Source: Arenicellales bacterium | GTDB lineage: Bacteria > Pseudomonadota > Gammaproteobacteria > Arenicellales > JAJDZL01 | DNA: 64,000 bases | Direction of reading: 5' to 3' | Assembly: GCA_958295885.1 (NCBI GenBank) | Contig: OY282380.1 | Span: 4,201,109 to 4,265,108, forward strand | In this document: in pieces, positions 44,150 to 53,704 of the stretch | How the letters are laid out: each line of letters begins with the position of its first letter | Numbering within the stretch: the stretch's first letter is position 1 | Program-made: the position numbers and the translations under genes | Notes under the pieces: generated by a model | What the model was told of the DNA's origin: nothing | Databases searched by the model: none | Seen by the model: only the letters and a program-made list of their open reading frames with translations

Positions 44150-45246
44150 CTCGATGGAACCCCTTGCGCTCCCATCAGTTTCAAACAGTGGTCTGCCACC
44201 AGTTCAGCTGCATCCACGCGCGAAAATTTACGTATTCTTTTCGACATCTTCTCAACGACACTGCGCTGACTCAGTAAGTTTTGCAGGTGATCCGTCAGAG
44301 TCGCCACAAAGTGATCTTCCTCCAGGCAAATCAAAGCGCCGCCGTTTCCTTTCAACTTTTTCGCGTTCAGGTACTGATGATTCCTTGCAGCATGCGGATA
44401 GGGTACGAATATCGCTGCCAGTCCCATCACCGAAACTTCTGCTACAGTCATCGCACCCGCACGTGCAATGACAATGTCAGCGCTGGCGTAAATGGACGCC
44501 ATGTCATCGATAAATTCGTGTATTTCCACCGCTTCAATGGCATATCGCCCGTATCGTTCCTCAACTTCTTTCGCTCGACCCCTTCCGGTTTGATGAACGA
44601 CTTTCGGCCTCAGTTTTTCCGGTATCGAATCAATCACCTCGGGCAGTCTTTCATTTAGTGTCCTGGCGCCCTGACTGCCGCCCAGCACCAGCAAGCGCAA
44701 TTTCCGCTGCGTGTCCTCGTGCCTTGCCTTGATTCGGCCTTTGCCTGCCTGAACGATTTCTCTGCGCACCGGCGTACCGACACAGACTGCATTTCCCTTG
44801 ATCTTGACGCCCGGAAATCCAGTCAGGACCTGTGATGCAAAGTAAGCAAGGATCTGATTCGCGAGCCCAGCGACGGCATTCGATTCATGTATCAGAAAAG
44901 GCCGTCGAAGCAGGAATGCGGCAATTCCACCGGGGGCGCAGACATAACCCCCCATGCCTACGAGCGCATCCGGGCGTCGTCTGAGTATGATGGCAAAGCA
45001 CTGAAATATTGCATACATCATCCATATGGGGAAACTCAGCCGGCGCAGGATGCCAGAATTCCATAAACCTTGAATGCGAATGTAGTCGATCAGAAATCCC
45101 TCCTGCTGTGCGACCTTGTCTTCAAGCCCGTCCCGTACGCCCATCCAGATTACGTTGATGCCTTTCTCGCGCAGAATTTTGGCAACCGCCAGACCAGGAT
45201 AAATGTGACCTCCCGTGCCACCGGCCATCATGATCAGAGTATTCAA
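44146..45246 (-). CDS. murG: lipid II synthase glycosyltransferase MurG
   Basis: A 366-residue GT28 enzyme. GGTGGHIYPGLA at the N-terminus binds lipid I, and VLGGSQGARTLNE and ARAGAMTVAEVSVMGLAAIF form the UDP-GlcNAc site. It adds GlcNAc to lipid I on the inner face of the membrane. It overlaps ftsW and murB by four bases each. Confidence 0.97.
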   Translation of the reverse strand: MNTLIMMAGGTGGHIYPGLAVAKILREKGINVIWMGVRDGLEDKVAQQEGFLIDYIRIQGLWNSGILRRLSFPIWMMYAIFQCFAIILRRRPDALVGMGGYVCAPGGIAAFLLRRPFLIHESNAVAGLANQILAYFASQVLTGFPGVKIKGNAVCVGTPVRREIVQAGKGRIKARHEDTQRKLRLLVLGGSQGARTLNERLPEVIDSIPEKLRPKVVHQTGRGRAKEVEERYGRYAIEAVEIHEFIDDMASIYASADIVIARAGAMTVAEVSVMGLAAIFVPYPHAARNHQYLNAKKLKGNGGALICLEEDHFVATLTDHLQNLLSQRSVVEKMSKRIRKFSRVDAAELVADHCLKLMGAQGVPSR

Positions 45247-46400
45247 TCCTGTAGTCTCCGGCGGCTGCTTCGATCAATCGAAAAAATGATTCCCAGCGCT
45301 GCCGAGAATGCGATCAGACTCGTGCCGCCCTCACTCATTAAGGGCAGCGTCAGTCCTTTGGTGGGCAATACGCCCATATTGACGCCCATATTGATCAGAG
45401 CTGAGATGGCGATCAGCATGGCAAATGCCTGAGCTACGGTAAGCGCAAATCTGTCTCCTGCATATTTGGCCAGTCGGGAGATGTAAAAAATCCGCCAGAT
45501 TAAAGTTGTAAACAGCAGTATTACCGTGCAAATTCCAACAAAACCCAATTCCTCTGCAATGATTGCCAGCAGAAAATCGGATCCTGCATACGGCAGATAA
45601 AACAGCTTCATCACGCTGTTGCCCATGCCCACGCCGTACCATTCTCCACGCCCGAATGCGATCAGGGACTGAATGAGTTGAAAACCCTTGCCATATGGGT
45701 CTTCCCACGGATTCAGGAAAGATGTCAGGCGATCAATTCTGTAATCTTCCAGAATAATGAGCACGACCAGTCCCAATACTCCTATTCCTGCAAGAATTCC
45801 GACGTGGGACCAGCGCATGTGACTGACGAACAGCATGCCGAAAAGAACGCCACCCAATACCACAGCGCTTCCAAAATCCGGCTCCAGCAGCAGCAGTCCT
45901 GCAAAAATCAGGTAAATCACGAGAATTGGAAAAACGTCTCGAAAAAAATGGTCCAGACCACCCCGCCGATTTGCCAGGTAATCCGAGGCAAAAAGCAGAA
46001 AGCCCAACTCGGCAAACTCAGAGGGCTGAAAATTCCAGCCTGCGACGTTAATCCAACGCGTGCTGCCGTTGACTTCAACACCGATCTGAGGAATGAAGAC
46101 AAGGGCCAGCATTACGATGCCACCTAAAAGAAAAATCGGTGACAGATTCTGCCAGATTCGAATGGGGATGAACGACACCACTACCATTGTGCTGACTGCG
46201 ATAAACACATGAACCAAATTGGTTCTCAGAAATGCAAACGAATCACCCGTCTCAAAGGCCTGCGCAATGGTCGCGGAATATACAGCAACCATGCCGAACA
46301 TAACGAGCAGCAGATAAATCACAAGCAGCAACGGATCAAACCGCCAGACGCGCGGCTGTCCATTCTCAATGAAAGCGGTCTGTTCTTGAACGAACATCAT
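45243..46400 (-). CDS. ftsW: septal peptidoglycan polymerase FtsW
   Basis: A 385-residue SEDS-family membrane protein with about ten hydrophobic segments. The conserved loop GSTRWINVAGWNFQPSEFAEL and the C-terminal NMGVNMGVLPTKGLTLPLMS are clear. FtsW polymerises glycan strands together with FtsI. It overlaps murD and murG by four bases. Confidence 0.97.
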   Translation of the reverse strand: MMFVQEQTAFIENGQPRVWRFDPLLLVIYLLLVMFGMVAVYSATIAQAFETGDSFAFLRTNLVHVFIAVSTMVVVSFIPIRIWQNLSPIFLLGGIVMLALVFIPQIGVEVNGSTRWINVAGWNFQPSEFAELGFLLFASDYLANRRGGLDHFFRDVFPILVIYLIFAGLLLLEPDFGSAVVLGGVLFGMLFVSHMRWSHVGILAGIGVLGLVVLIILEDYRIDRLTSFLNPWEDPYGKGFQLIQSLIAFGRGEWYGVGMGNSVMKLFYLPYAGSDFLLAIIAEELGFVGICTVILLFTTLIWRIFYISRLAKYAGDRFALTVAQAFAMLIAISALINMGVNMGVLPTKGLTLPLMSEGGTSLIAFSAALGIIFSIDRSSRRRLQD

Positions 46401-47755
46401 CGATAGAACGATTCCAGCGCCTGACTGAACACCTTGCCTCGCTGCAGGTAGCTCGTAAACATGTCGTAGCCAGCGCAGCCTGGCGAAAAAATGACGCTGT
46501 CTCCAGCTTCTGAGAGACTGTCGGCTGCAATAATTGCTTCACTGATGCTCTCAACGAAAACCATCTGCGTCTGACCGCTGAAACCCTGACTGATGTTTTG
46601 AGCGTCGCGTCCAAAGAAAATGCATCCGCGCAGGCGACCGTTCGTGATTTCTGCGACTTCAGAAAAGTCTGCGGTTTTGCTCAGCCCTCCGAGAATCAAA
46701 ACAACTGGATTCTCCTCATTGGTCTGGACTGCAGCCATCGTCGCCGCGACATTAGACGAGCGCGCATCGTTGATCCAGCGCACTTCGTCCCACTCGCCTG
46801 CAAAACTACAGCGATACGGAAGTTCCGCAAAGTCGGCAATGTCTTTCGCGGCAGATTCAACCGAGAAGCCAGCTGCCGCTAGAATCGCGCAGGCTGCCAG
46901 CAGATTCAGCTCATTGTGCGTGCCCTGGAGCTGGCATTCTTCCAAATTTATCAAAGGATTCGTTCCTCTCGAAATCCATCTCGCTCCATTCTTTTCAGTC
47001 ACTCCGAAATCCCGCGCCGATTTGGCTGGGTCACGTCCAAATGTGATGCGTTCTCCTGAAGTTGGAAGGTTCGCAACTCTGGCATCTTCTCGATTGATGA
47101 CGGCTGTACGGGCATCCTTAACGATTCGAGACATTGCGGAAATGTAAAGTTCTTCGCTTTCATACCGTTCCAAGTGATCCGGAAATGCGTTCAGAATGGT
47201 TGCTACGCTCGGACTGATTGAGGACTTCACCTGCTCCAGCTGAAGGGAAGAAAGTTCCAGCAGGTACAGGTCGGAATCACTGGAATTCAACAGGTCCAGG
47301 AATGGCACTCCGCCGCAGCCGCCAGTTTTCGCAGAATGACCGGATTTTTCAATGACGTGACTGATCAATGAAGTCACGCTGCTTTTGCCATTTGTTCCTG
47401 ATACTGCGATAGTTGGCTTTGAACAGCGCTGGAAAAACAGGTCCAGACTGCTCACAACTTCCGCGCCGTATTTTTCCGCCTGGCGCAGGATCGACTTGTC
47501 CGAATCCGCTGAGGTGCAGCTCATCGCCACCAGGTCCGTATTCAGAAACAGCTGCGGGTAAAGCGGAGCATGAATTGGTATGCCCGGCATCGTTGACTTG
47601 AAACGTTTTTCCAAATACGGACGGGACACCACATCGCACACTTCGACATTCCATCCATCGTTAATCAGGTAATTGGCACAGGCGACGCCGCTTTTTCCTA
47701 AGCCAACAACGACTGCGTTGCCTGAAGAGGTGAATTTTGGCAGATGTCGTCGCAT
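46397..47755 (-). CDS. murD: UDP-MurNAc-L-alanine:D-glutamate ligase MurD
   Basis: A 452-residue Mur ligase. An N-terminal Rossmann part (VVGLGKSGVACANYL) binds UDP-MurNAc-L-Ala, the P-loop reads SGTNGKSSV near 120, and NDARSSNVAA near 307 marks the third domain. It adds D-glutamate to the stem peptide. It lies 17 bases after mraY. Confidence 0.96.
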   Translation of the reverse strand: MRRHLPKFTSSGNAVVVGLGKSGVACANYLINDGWNVEVCDVVSRPYLEKRFKSTMPGIPIHAPLYPQLFLNTDLVAMSCTSADSDKSILRQAEKYGAEVVSSLDLFFQRCSKPTIAVSGTNGKSSVTSLISHVIEKSGHSAKTGGCGGVPFLDLLNSSDSDLYLLELSSLQLEQVKSSISPSVATILNAFPDHLERYESEELYISAMSRIVKDARTAVINREDARVANLPTSGERITFGRDPAKSARDFGVTEKNGARWISRGTNPLINLEECQLQGTHNELNLLAACAILAAAGFSVESAAKDIADFAELPYRCSFAGEWDEVRWINDARSSNVAATMAAVQTNEENPVVLILGGLSKTADFSEVAEITNGRLRGCIFFGRDAQNISQGFSGQTQMVFVESISEAIIAADSLSEAGDSVIFSPGCAGYDMFTSYLQRGKVFSQALESFYR

Positions 47756-47772
47756 AATGTATCCTCCTCCGT

Positions 47773-48858
47773 TTATCTAATTTTTAGGGTTGCGAGTCCG
47801 ATTAGAACGAACACGACTGAGATGACCCAAAAACGCACTGTGATTCTGGGTTCAGGCCAGCCTTTCAGCTCGAAGTGATGATGCAGGGGACTCATCAGCC
47901 ATACTCGGCGACCTGTTGATTTGTAGGATGCGACCTGAACAATTACGGATATTGCTTCAATTACAAACAAGCCGCCCATGATCAGCAGAACGATTTCCTG
48001 CCGAACGATGACCGCAACGATTGCAAGAACTGCACCCAGCGCCATTGATCCTGTATCCCCCATGAATATCTGCGCAGGAAAACAGTTGAACACCAAAAAC
48101 GCAAGTCCAGCTCCAATTATGGAGGCACAAAGAATCACCAATTCCCCTGCTCCTTCTATAAAGGGAAGAATCAGGTAGTCCGAGAAGACTACGTTGCCCG
48201 AAGCGTAGCTGAAAACGCCTAAGCCGCCCGCTACAAGAACGATGGGCATAATTGCCAGCCCATCCAAGCCGTCCGTCAGGTTGACGGAATTTGAAGTACC
48301 CACCAATACGAATATCGTGATGGGAATAAACCAGTAATGAAGATCGAGCATGATCTGCTTGAAAAACGGAACGAGATAGGCAAGCTCCAAGTTTGATGCC
48401 GCACTCGAGTACAGAATCAGCGTGACCCCGGTGGCAGCCAGAAACTGCAGCATCAGCTTCTGACGCACGCTGAGTCCCCGCCTGCCGTTGCGAGTGGTCA
48501 GCTTGAACCAGTCGTCGATGAAACCGATCAGACCGAAAATTAAAAATCCGCCCAGCGCAATCCACACAAATCTCGATGAAAGATCGGCCCAAAGCAAAGT
48601 GGTGACGGTTACTGCCAGCAGGATTCCAACTCCGCCCATGGTCGGGGTTCCGCCCTTTCCTTTGTGCAACGGCACGTCGTCTTCCCGTATCACTTCACCG
48701 ATCGAAAGTTCTGTCAGTTTTCGAATGATCATCGGAAAGATCAATACGCCGATCCCTAACGACGTAATGACTGCAAGTATTCCGCGAAAGGTCAGATATT
48801 TGAACAGATTCAACCAGTTGAACTCCTGAGCCAAATTCGAAAACAGCACCGCTAGCAT
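47773..48858 (-). CDS. mraY: phospho-MurNAc-pentapeptide translocase MraY
   Basis: A 361-residue polytopic membrane enzyme with about ten helices. The magnesium and substrate motifs GLIGFIDDW, NLTDGLDGLAI and FMGDTGSMALG are present, as is SPLHHHFEL near the C-terminus. It makes lipid I from UDP-MurNAc-pentapeptide and undecaprenyl phosphate. Its start overlaps the end of murF by seven bases. Confidence 0.97.
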   Translation of the reverse strand: MLAVLFSNLAQEFNWLNLFKYLTFRGILAVITSLGIGVLIFPMIIRKLTELSIGEVIREDDVPLHKGKGGTPTMGGVGILLAVTVTTLLWADLSSRFVWIALGGFLIFGLIGFIDDWFKLTTRNGRRGLSVRQKLMLQFLAATGVTLILYSSAASNLELAYLVPFFKQIMLDLHYWFIPITIFVLVGTSNSVNLTDGLDGLAIMPIVLVAGGLGVFSYASGNVVFSDYLILPFIEGAGELVILCASIIGAGLAFLVFNCFPAQIFMGDTGSMALGAVLAIVAVIVRQEIVLLIMGGLFVIEAISVIVQVASYKSTGRRVWLMSPLHHHFELKGWPEPRITVRFWVISVVFVLIGLATLKIR

Positions 48859-50216
48859 GATCCGAACTCCTGCGAAGCAACACCATTCGCACAGAGAAAG
48901 TCAGTAATTTTTTCCATTCTCATGCCTCTAGATCCTTTCACGAGCAAAGTCGTATCCGCATCGATCTGCAGTTCCAAGTCTGATAGGAGTTCCTGTCTGC
49001 TCTGATAGTAGGACGCTCCGCGTCCAAACGCTTTTGCTGTAAATTCGCTTAAATTCCCCACGCAGTACAACCTGCCGATGCCAGCATCTCGTGCGCAGCG
49101 TCCGATTTCCTGATGAAATCGAATACGGTCCGGGCCCAATTCAAACATGTCTCCTACGACAAGCCGTCGGTCGCCTTTGATTTTTGAGAGAATGCGGATC
49201 GCTGCTTCGGCTGATGCAGGATTGGCGTTGTAGGTGTCATCAATGAGCCGACCGCCATACTTATGTCTACGAATCTGGAGACGGCCTTTGATCGCGGACA
49301 TTTTGGCCAGTCCCTGCAAAATGCAGCGTTTGGATACGTTTAATCCGATCGCGGCGGCAGTTGCGGCAAGTGCGTTGGAAACGTTGTGCGCTCCGATCAG
49401 ACTGATGTTCCCAACCATGCTGCCAATGGGCGTTTTCATGCTGATCGAAGCACCGGATTCATTCAGCTGACAGCTGCCGCTGACGTCTGCCTTATCGTTG
49501 AAACCAAACGAGATCACGGACCTAGGCGCTGCTGACTCCTTCCAAAAATCGAAGTACCTGTCATCATGATTCAATACGACTACTCCAGAGTCGTTCACGC
49601 CGCTGACGATCGATCCTTTTTCCGTTGCGACCTGGTCCACAGAACTGAGAAATTTCAGATGGGCGGGACCCGCGTTGGTGATGACGGCGACGGTCGGCGA
49701 CGCGAGCTTCGAAAGGTATTCAATCTCACCAATTTGATTCATTCCAATTTCAACGACTGCAAACTGGTGTTTCTTCTTTAGTTTCAACAGTGACAGCGGC
49801 AGACCGATGGCATTGTTGAAGTTGCCCTGCGACACGAGTGTTTCTGCTCTGCACGTCAAAATGTTTCCAATCATCTCTTTGACGGTGGTCTTCCCGCAGG
49901 ACCCTGTTACCGCAACCAGCGGCATATGAAACGAACCGCGCCAAAAAGCAGAGAGCTGACCCAGCGCTCTTTCGGTGTCTTGGACCAAGACCTGCGGGTA
50001 CTGGGTGCCGACTGCGGTCTCAACCATCGCAGCGCGGGCTCCTTTGCGATAGGCTTCATTCAAATACTCATGTCCGTCGAACCGCTCGCCGCGAAGCGCT
50101 ACGAACAGATTGCCGGCCTTGACCTTCCTAGAATCCGTTGACACGGCATCAATCCAGGCATTGCTACCTAATCGATCACCTCCAACGGCTTCAGCAATTG
50201 TCTGCGTATCCATCAT
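48852..50216 (-). CDS. murF: UDP-MurNAc-tripeptide:D-Ala-D-Ala ligase MurF
   Basis: A 454-residue Mur ligase with P-loop GSCGKTTVKEM near 105, the central FNNAIGLPLSLL and the third-domain DDTYNANPASAEAA. It adds the D-Ala-D-Ala dipeptide. The D-Ala-D-Ala ligase that supplies it is not in this cluster. It overlaps murE and mraY. Confidence 0.96.
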   Translation of the reverse strand: MMDTQTIAEAVGGDRLGSNAWIDAVSTDSRKVKAGNLFVALRGERFDGHEYLNEAYRKGARAAMVETAVGTQYPQVLVQDTERALGQLSAFWRGSFHMPLVAVTGSCGKTTVKEMIGNILTCRAETLVSQGNFNNAIGLPLSLLKLKKKHQFAVVEIGMNQIGEIEYLSKLASPTVAVITNAGPAHLKFLSSVDQVATEKGSIVSGVNDSGVVVLNHDDRYFDFWKESAAPRSVISFGFNDKADVSGSCQLNESGASISMKTPIGSMVGNISLIGAHNVSNALAATAAAIGLNVSKRCILQGLAKMSAIKGRLQIRRHKYGGRLIDDTYNANPASAEAAIRILSKIKGDRRLVVGDMFELGPDRIRFHQEIGRCARDAGIGRLYCVGNLSEFTAKAFGRGASYYQSRQELLSDLELQIDADTTLLVKGSRGMRMEKITDFLCANGVASQEFGSC

Positions 50217-51697
50217 GACTCGCTTTCCAATAGATCTAAAACTACATCTTTATCATTGAAAGCAAGTGTTTTGTTTCGGTAGGTTTGGGTGGTTTCATGT
50301 CCCTTGCCAGCGATTAAAACTGAATCATACCCGTCAGAACGGGTGAGTGCGAACTGAATTGCTGCGCGACGGTCATGAATGCCGGCTGGGCGATTCTGCA
50401 TCCCGCGCGCAATCTCGTTCATAATGCCGTCGGGTGATTCTCCTCGTGGATTGTCGTCCGTCAGAACGACTTCATCCGCTAATTTTTCAGCGATGTTTCC
50501 CATGATTGGGCGTTTTTCCTGATCTCGATCACCGCCACAGCCAAAAATGCACCACAAGCGGCCTCTGGTTATTTCTCGTACGCTGGTCAGAACGGCTTCG
50601 AGTGCAGCGGGAGTATGGGCGTAATCAATGTAAACAGACGGACGGGCGGCCTGGAAAGACACCCGTTCCATTCGGCCTGGAACACCCGTAAGCTGGCTGA
50701 GCGCCTGTCTGATCTGGGAAATCTCAAAATTTAGAGAATGGAGAATCGCGGAAACAGCGGTCAGATTGATTGCGTTGAAAGAACCCAGAATGGAAGTCTG
50801 AACATCGAACGCATGGCTTCCGATCCTGATGGTCAGGCTGAGCCCTCGATGATGGCTTTCAGCGCTCACGAGCTGAACATCTGCAGAGCTTTTTCCATAG
50901 GTGACGAATTTTTTCGCGGCAGTTCGAACCGCCAGTTCCCTGCCGAACCGTTCATCCACATTCAAGATCGCACAAGCACTGTCCTGTTCGGTGAAAAGTC
51001 TGCTTTTGCTGGCGCGGTAATGTTCTTCGCATTTGTGATAATCCATGTGATCCTGACTGAGATTGGTGAACACTACAGTGCCGAAACGAACACCATCGGT
51101 TCGACGTTGGTCCAGCGCGTGCGACGATACTTCCAGACAGACGCACTGCGCTCCGTCCGCCGCAAGCCGTGCAAGTTCTTTCTGCAGCGAGATAGGATCG
51201 GGCGTCGTTAACGAAGCTGCGCGCAGTTCTCGGGGAAATCCCGTGCCGAGCGTGCCTACAACTCCACATTTCGCCGCTAAAACTTCCAGTGACTGTGCAG
51301 TAAAAAATGCACAGCTGGTTTTTGCATTGGTACCGGTGATGCCAACCACATGCAACTTGGACGAGGGTCTGTCGTAAAACGCATCAGCGATATGGCCGAT
51401 GTGCTTTCGCAAATTCCTTATTCCTACTTTTGGAATTTTCTCTTCAAATTTCTGATTCCAGCCCTCAGATTCGTAGACGATCGCTGCTGCGCCGCCGCGG
51501 ATCGCATGCTGTATATGGTTTCGGCCGTCTCCAGCGCTGCCAGGCATTGCGAAGAATAAACTTCCTGAGCGAATTCTGCGAGAATCCAAGGCCAGTTCCT
51601 GAATCGTCACATCGTGTTTTTCGTCAACGCGGGCAATATCGACCAAGAGATCGCTCAGAGGCACCCTAATCGCATGCTGTTCAATCGATGGATTCAT
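50213..51697 (-). CDS. murE: UDP-MurNAc-L-Ala-D-Glu:meso-DAP ligase MurE
   Basis: A 494-residue Mur ligase. The amino-acid specificity motif is DNPR (in LTDDNPRGESPD, near residue 409), typical of meso-diaminopimelate enzymes. The P-loop at 122-128 reads GTNAKTS, with alanine where the family normally has glycine (GTNGKT). Other motifs (TTPDP, SSHALDQRR, DYAHTP) are normal. It overlaps ftsI and murF by four bases each. Confidence 0.96.
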   Translation of the reverse strand: MNPSIEQHAIRVPLSDLLVDIARVDEKHDVTIQELALDSRRIRSGSLFFAMPGSAGDGRNHIQHAIRGGAAAIVYESEGWNQKFEEKIPKVGIRNLRKHIGHIADAFYDRPSSKLHVVGITGTNAKTSCAFFTAQSLEVLAAKCGVVGTLGTGFPRELRAASLTTPDPISLQKELARLAADGAQCVCLEVSSHALDQRRTDGVRFGTVVFTNLSQDHMDYHKCEEHYRASKSRLFTEQDSACAILNVDERFGRELAVRTAAKKFVTYGKSSADVQLVSAESHHRGLSLTIRIGSHAFDVQTSILGSFNAINLTAVSAILHSLNFEISQIRQALSQLTGVPGRMERVSFQAARPSVYIDYAHTPAALEAVLTSVREITRGRLWCIFGCGGDRDQEKRPIMGNIAEKLADEVVLTDDNPRGESPDGIMNEIARGMQNRPAGIHDRRAAIQFALTRSDGYDSVLIAGKGHETTQTYRNKTLAFNDKDVVLDLLESES

Positions 51698-53418
51698 GAT
51701 TCTGCGCTAGTGGTTTCGACCGTTTCTTTTTTCACGAACTGCGAAAAATCATCCGGTGGAACGTTCAGCAGTCGGAGGGTGGAAGTCATGATCTCACGAA
51801 ACGCGGGAGCAGCGACGAAGCCGCCGTAATGGGATTTTCCCCGTGGATTGTCAACGATGATGACCGCTGCGAGTTTTGGGTTTGAAGCAGGTGCAAAACC
51901 AGCAAACATTGCGAGATGCTGCTGACTGCTGTACCTACCATTGATCAGCTTCTGCACAGTCGCTGTCTTGCCGGCGATTCGGTACATCTGAACTTTGGCT
52001 CGTCTTGACGTTCCTGTCGGCGTTACGACCCGTTCCAGCATCCGCGTCAATTCTGTCGCGATGCTCTGCGGCATCACCTGTTTCGCTTCACTTGGCTCTT
52101 GATTGGGAAAAATCGTAAGCGGTATCAGACTGCCGCCGTTCGCAATGGCGGAGTAGGCGCGAACCATCTGCATCGCAGTGATTGCAAAGCCATACCCGTA
52201 GGTCAGAGTGGCATGTTCATTTTTTCGCCATTTGGTTCGTTCTGGAAACAGTCCGGGGTGTTCCCCCAAAATTCCACTCCCTGTGACTTCGGAAAAACCA
52301 AGACTTCTATAGAAGTCCGCCAGATCATTTGGAGCGACTTGGGTGCCGATTTTGATGATTCCAATATTGCTGGATTTCATAATGACATCTTCAACGGTCA
52401 GCGAACCAAAATTCCGGATGTCCTCGACGGTGAATCCACCAATTCTCATGAATCCGGGTGAGGTATCGATCATCGTTGAAGGCGTCACCCAGCCATCGAT
52501 TAGCGCCTTGGCAACTGCAAAAGTTTTGGCGGTCGATCCTGGCTCGAAGACGTCAGTTACCGTATAGTTCCGGGTGATCCGTCGTTCGCTGATGACATTC
52601 GGATTGTAGGAGGGTACAGTAGCCATGGCCAGGATTTGACCAGTTGATGGAGAAACGACCACGCAGGTGGCAAGCGCAGCGCGTTGTTTGGAAACGACCG
52701 CCAGTAGATTTTTATACACAATTTGTTGAATTCTGGCATCAATGCTGAGCTGAACGTCCTGTCCGTCGACTACGCGACGGACATTCTCAACCGCTTCGAC
52801 AGTTCGTCCGGTACGATCATTGATCACTCGTTTTAGTCCGGAAGTCCCCTGAAGATCAGCATCAAGCGTATATTCAATTCCTTCTTGACCAATATCGTCG
52901 ATATTGGTGTAGCCAATGAGGTTGGCCGTTGCTTCGGCCTGAGGGTAATATCGTTTGTATTCCCGCATCAGTTCAACGCCGGGTATTTTCAAACCCATCA
53001 CCTTTTCGGCGTGATGCGGTGCAAGATGTCTTTTCAAATACATGAACTGCCGATCGCGCGCAGCATAATCTTTGAGGCGAAGGGCAATCTCGTCTTCCGG
53101 AATGCCCAGTTCCTGCGCGAGCAAATTCAATTTATTCCTGTGTCTAAGCAGAACCTTGGGCTCCGCCCAAACGGAGTCCACCGGAGTGCTGATTGCGAGA
53201 GTGATGCCATTGCGGTCCTTAATCACTCCGCGCTCCGCCTTAATTTCAATATTTCTCAAGAATCGAGCATTGCCTTCAGCCTGGAGCCTGTCTGAAATTA
53301 CGAGCTGAAGATAAGCCGCACGCGAGATCAGGAGTCCAAATCCAATCGTGATCAGAACTGGCACGACCCATTCCCTTGCGACTCGGATTCTTGCTCTACG
53401 AGTCATGGCGAGTTCCAA
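51694..53418 (-). CDS. ftsI: septal transpeptidase FtsI (PBP3)
   Basis: A 574-residue class B penicillin-binding protein with one N-terminal membrane helix. The active serine is S295 in GSTAK, and SSN lies near 347. The third motif at 484-486 reads KTA (GKTATV) instead of KTG or KSG. It cross-links septal peptidoglycan with FtsW. It overlaps ftsL by 16 bases. Confidence 0.96.
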   Translation of the reverse strand: MELAMTRRARIRVAREWVVPVLITIGFGLLISRAAYLQLVISDRLQAEGNARFLRNIEIKAERGVIKDRNGITLAISTPVDSVWAEPKVLLRHRNKLNLLAQELGIPEDEIALRLKDYAARDRQFMYLKRHLAPHHAEKVMGLKIPGVELMREYKRYYPQAEATANLIGYTNIDDIGQEGIEYTLDADLQGTSGLKRVINDRTGRTVEAVENVRRVVDGQDVQLSIDARIQQIVYKNLLAVVSKQRAALATCVVVSPSTGQILAMATVPSYNPNVISERRITRNYTVTDVFEPGSTAKTFAVAKALIDGWVTPSTMIDTSPGFMRIGGFTVEDIRNFGSLTVEDVIMKSSNIGIIKIGTQVAPNDLADFYRSLGFSEVTGSGILGEHPGLFPERTKWRKNEHATLTYGYGFAITAMQMVRAYSAIANGGSLIPLTIFPNQEPSEAKQVMPQSIATELTRMLERVVTPTGTSRRAKVQMYRIAGKTATVQKLINGRYSSQQHLAMFAGFAPASNPKLAAVIIVDNPRGKSHYGGFVAAPAFREIMTSTLRLLNVPPDDFSQFVKKETVETTSAES

Positions 53419-53702
53419 TTTTTAAAATGTTCATCGGGTGTTTTCGGCATGATCAACACGACATGCTCGGGGGGCTTGACCAGTTTTTCGGTTGACTCCG
53501 CCCAGTTCTCAAGCTGGTCGAAGCGCGAAAATGCAGCCTGTTCCAGGCGCAGTTGATACCACTCGATATTCAACCTGTCACGAACCTTCCATCTGTCTTC
53601 GAGATGGGAGTAACTCACGCGGTTCTCATGCCTGATCCAAATCACTCCTATCGCAGTTGACAGGCAGACAAAAATCATGAAGTACGTCAGATGCCGCATC
53701 AT
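53403..53702 (-). CDS. ftsL: cell division protein FtsL
   Basis: A 99-residue bitopic protein: one N-terminal membrane helix (YFMIFVCLSTAIGVIWI) followed by a leucine/glutamate-rich coiled coil (YQLRLEQAAFSRFDQLENWA). Size, topology and place between rsmH and ftsI identify it; sequence conservation in this family is always low. It forms a complex with FtsB and FtsQ. Confidence 0.87.
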   Translation of the reverse strand: MMRHLTYFMIFVCLSTAIGVIWIRHENRVSYSHLEDRWKVRDRLNIEWYQLRLEQAAFSRFDQLENWAESTEKLVKPPEHVVLIMPKTPDEHFKNWNSP

Positions 53703-53704
53703 TG

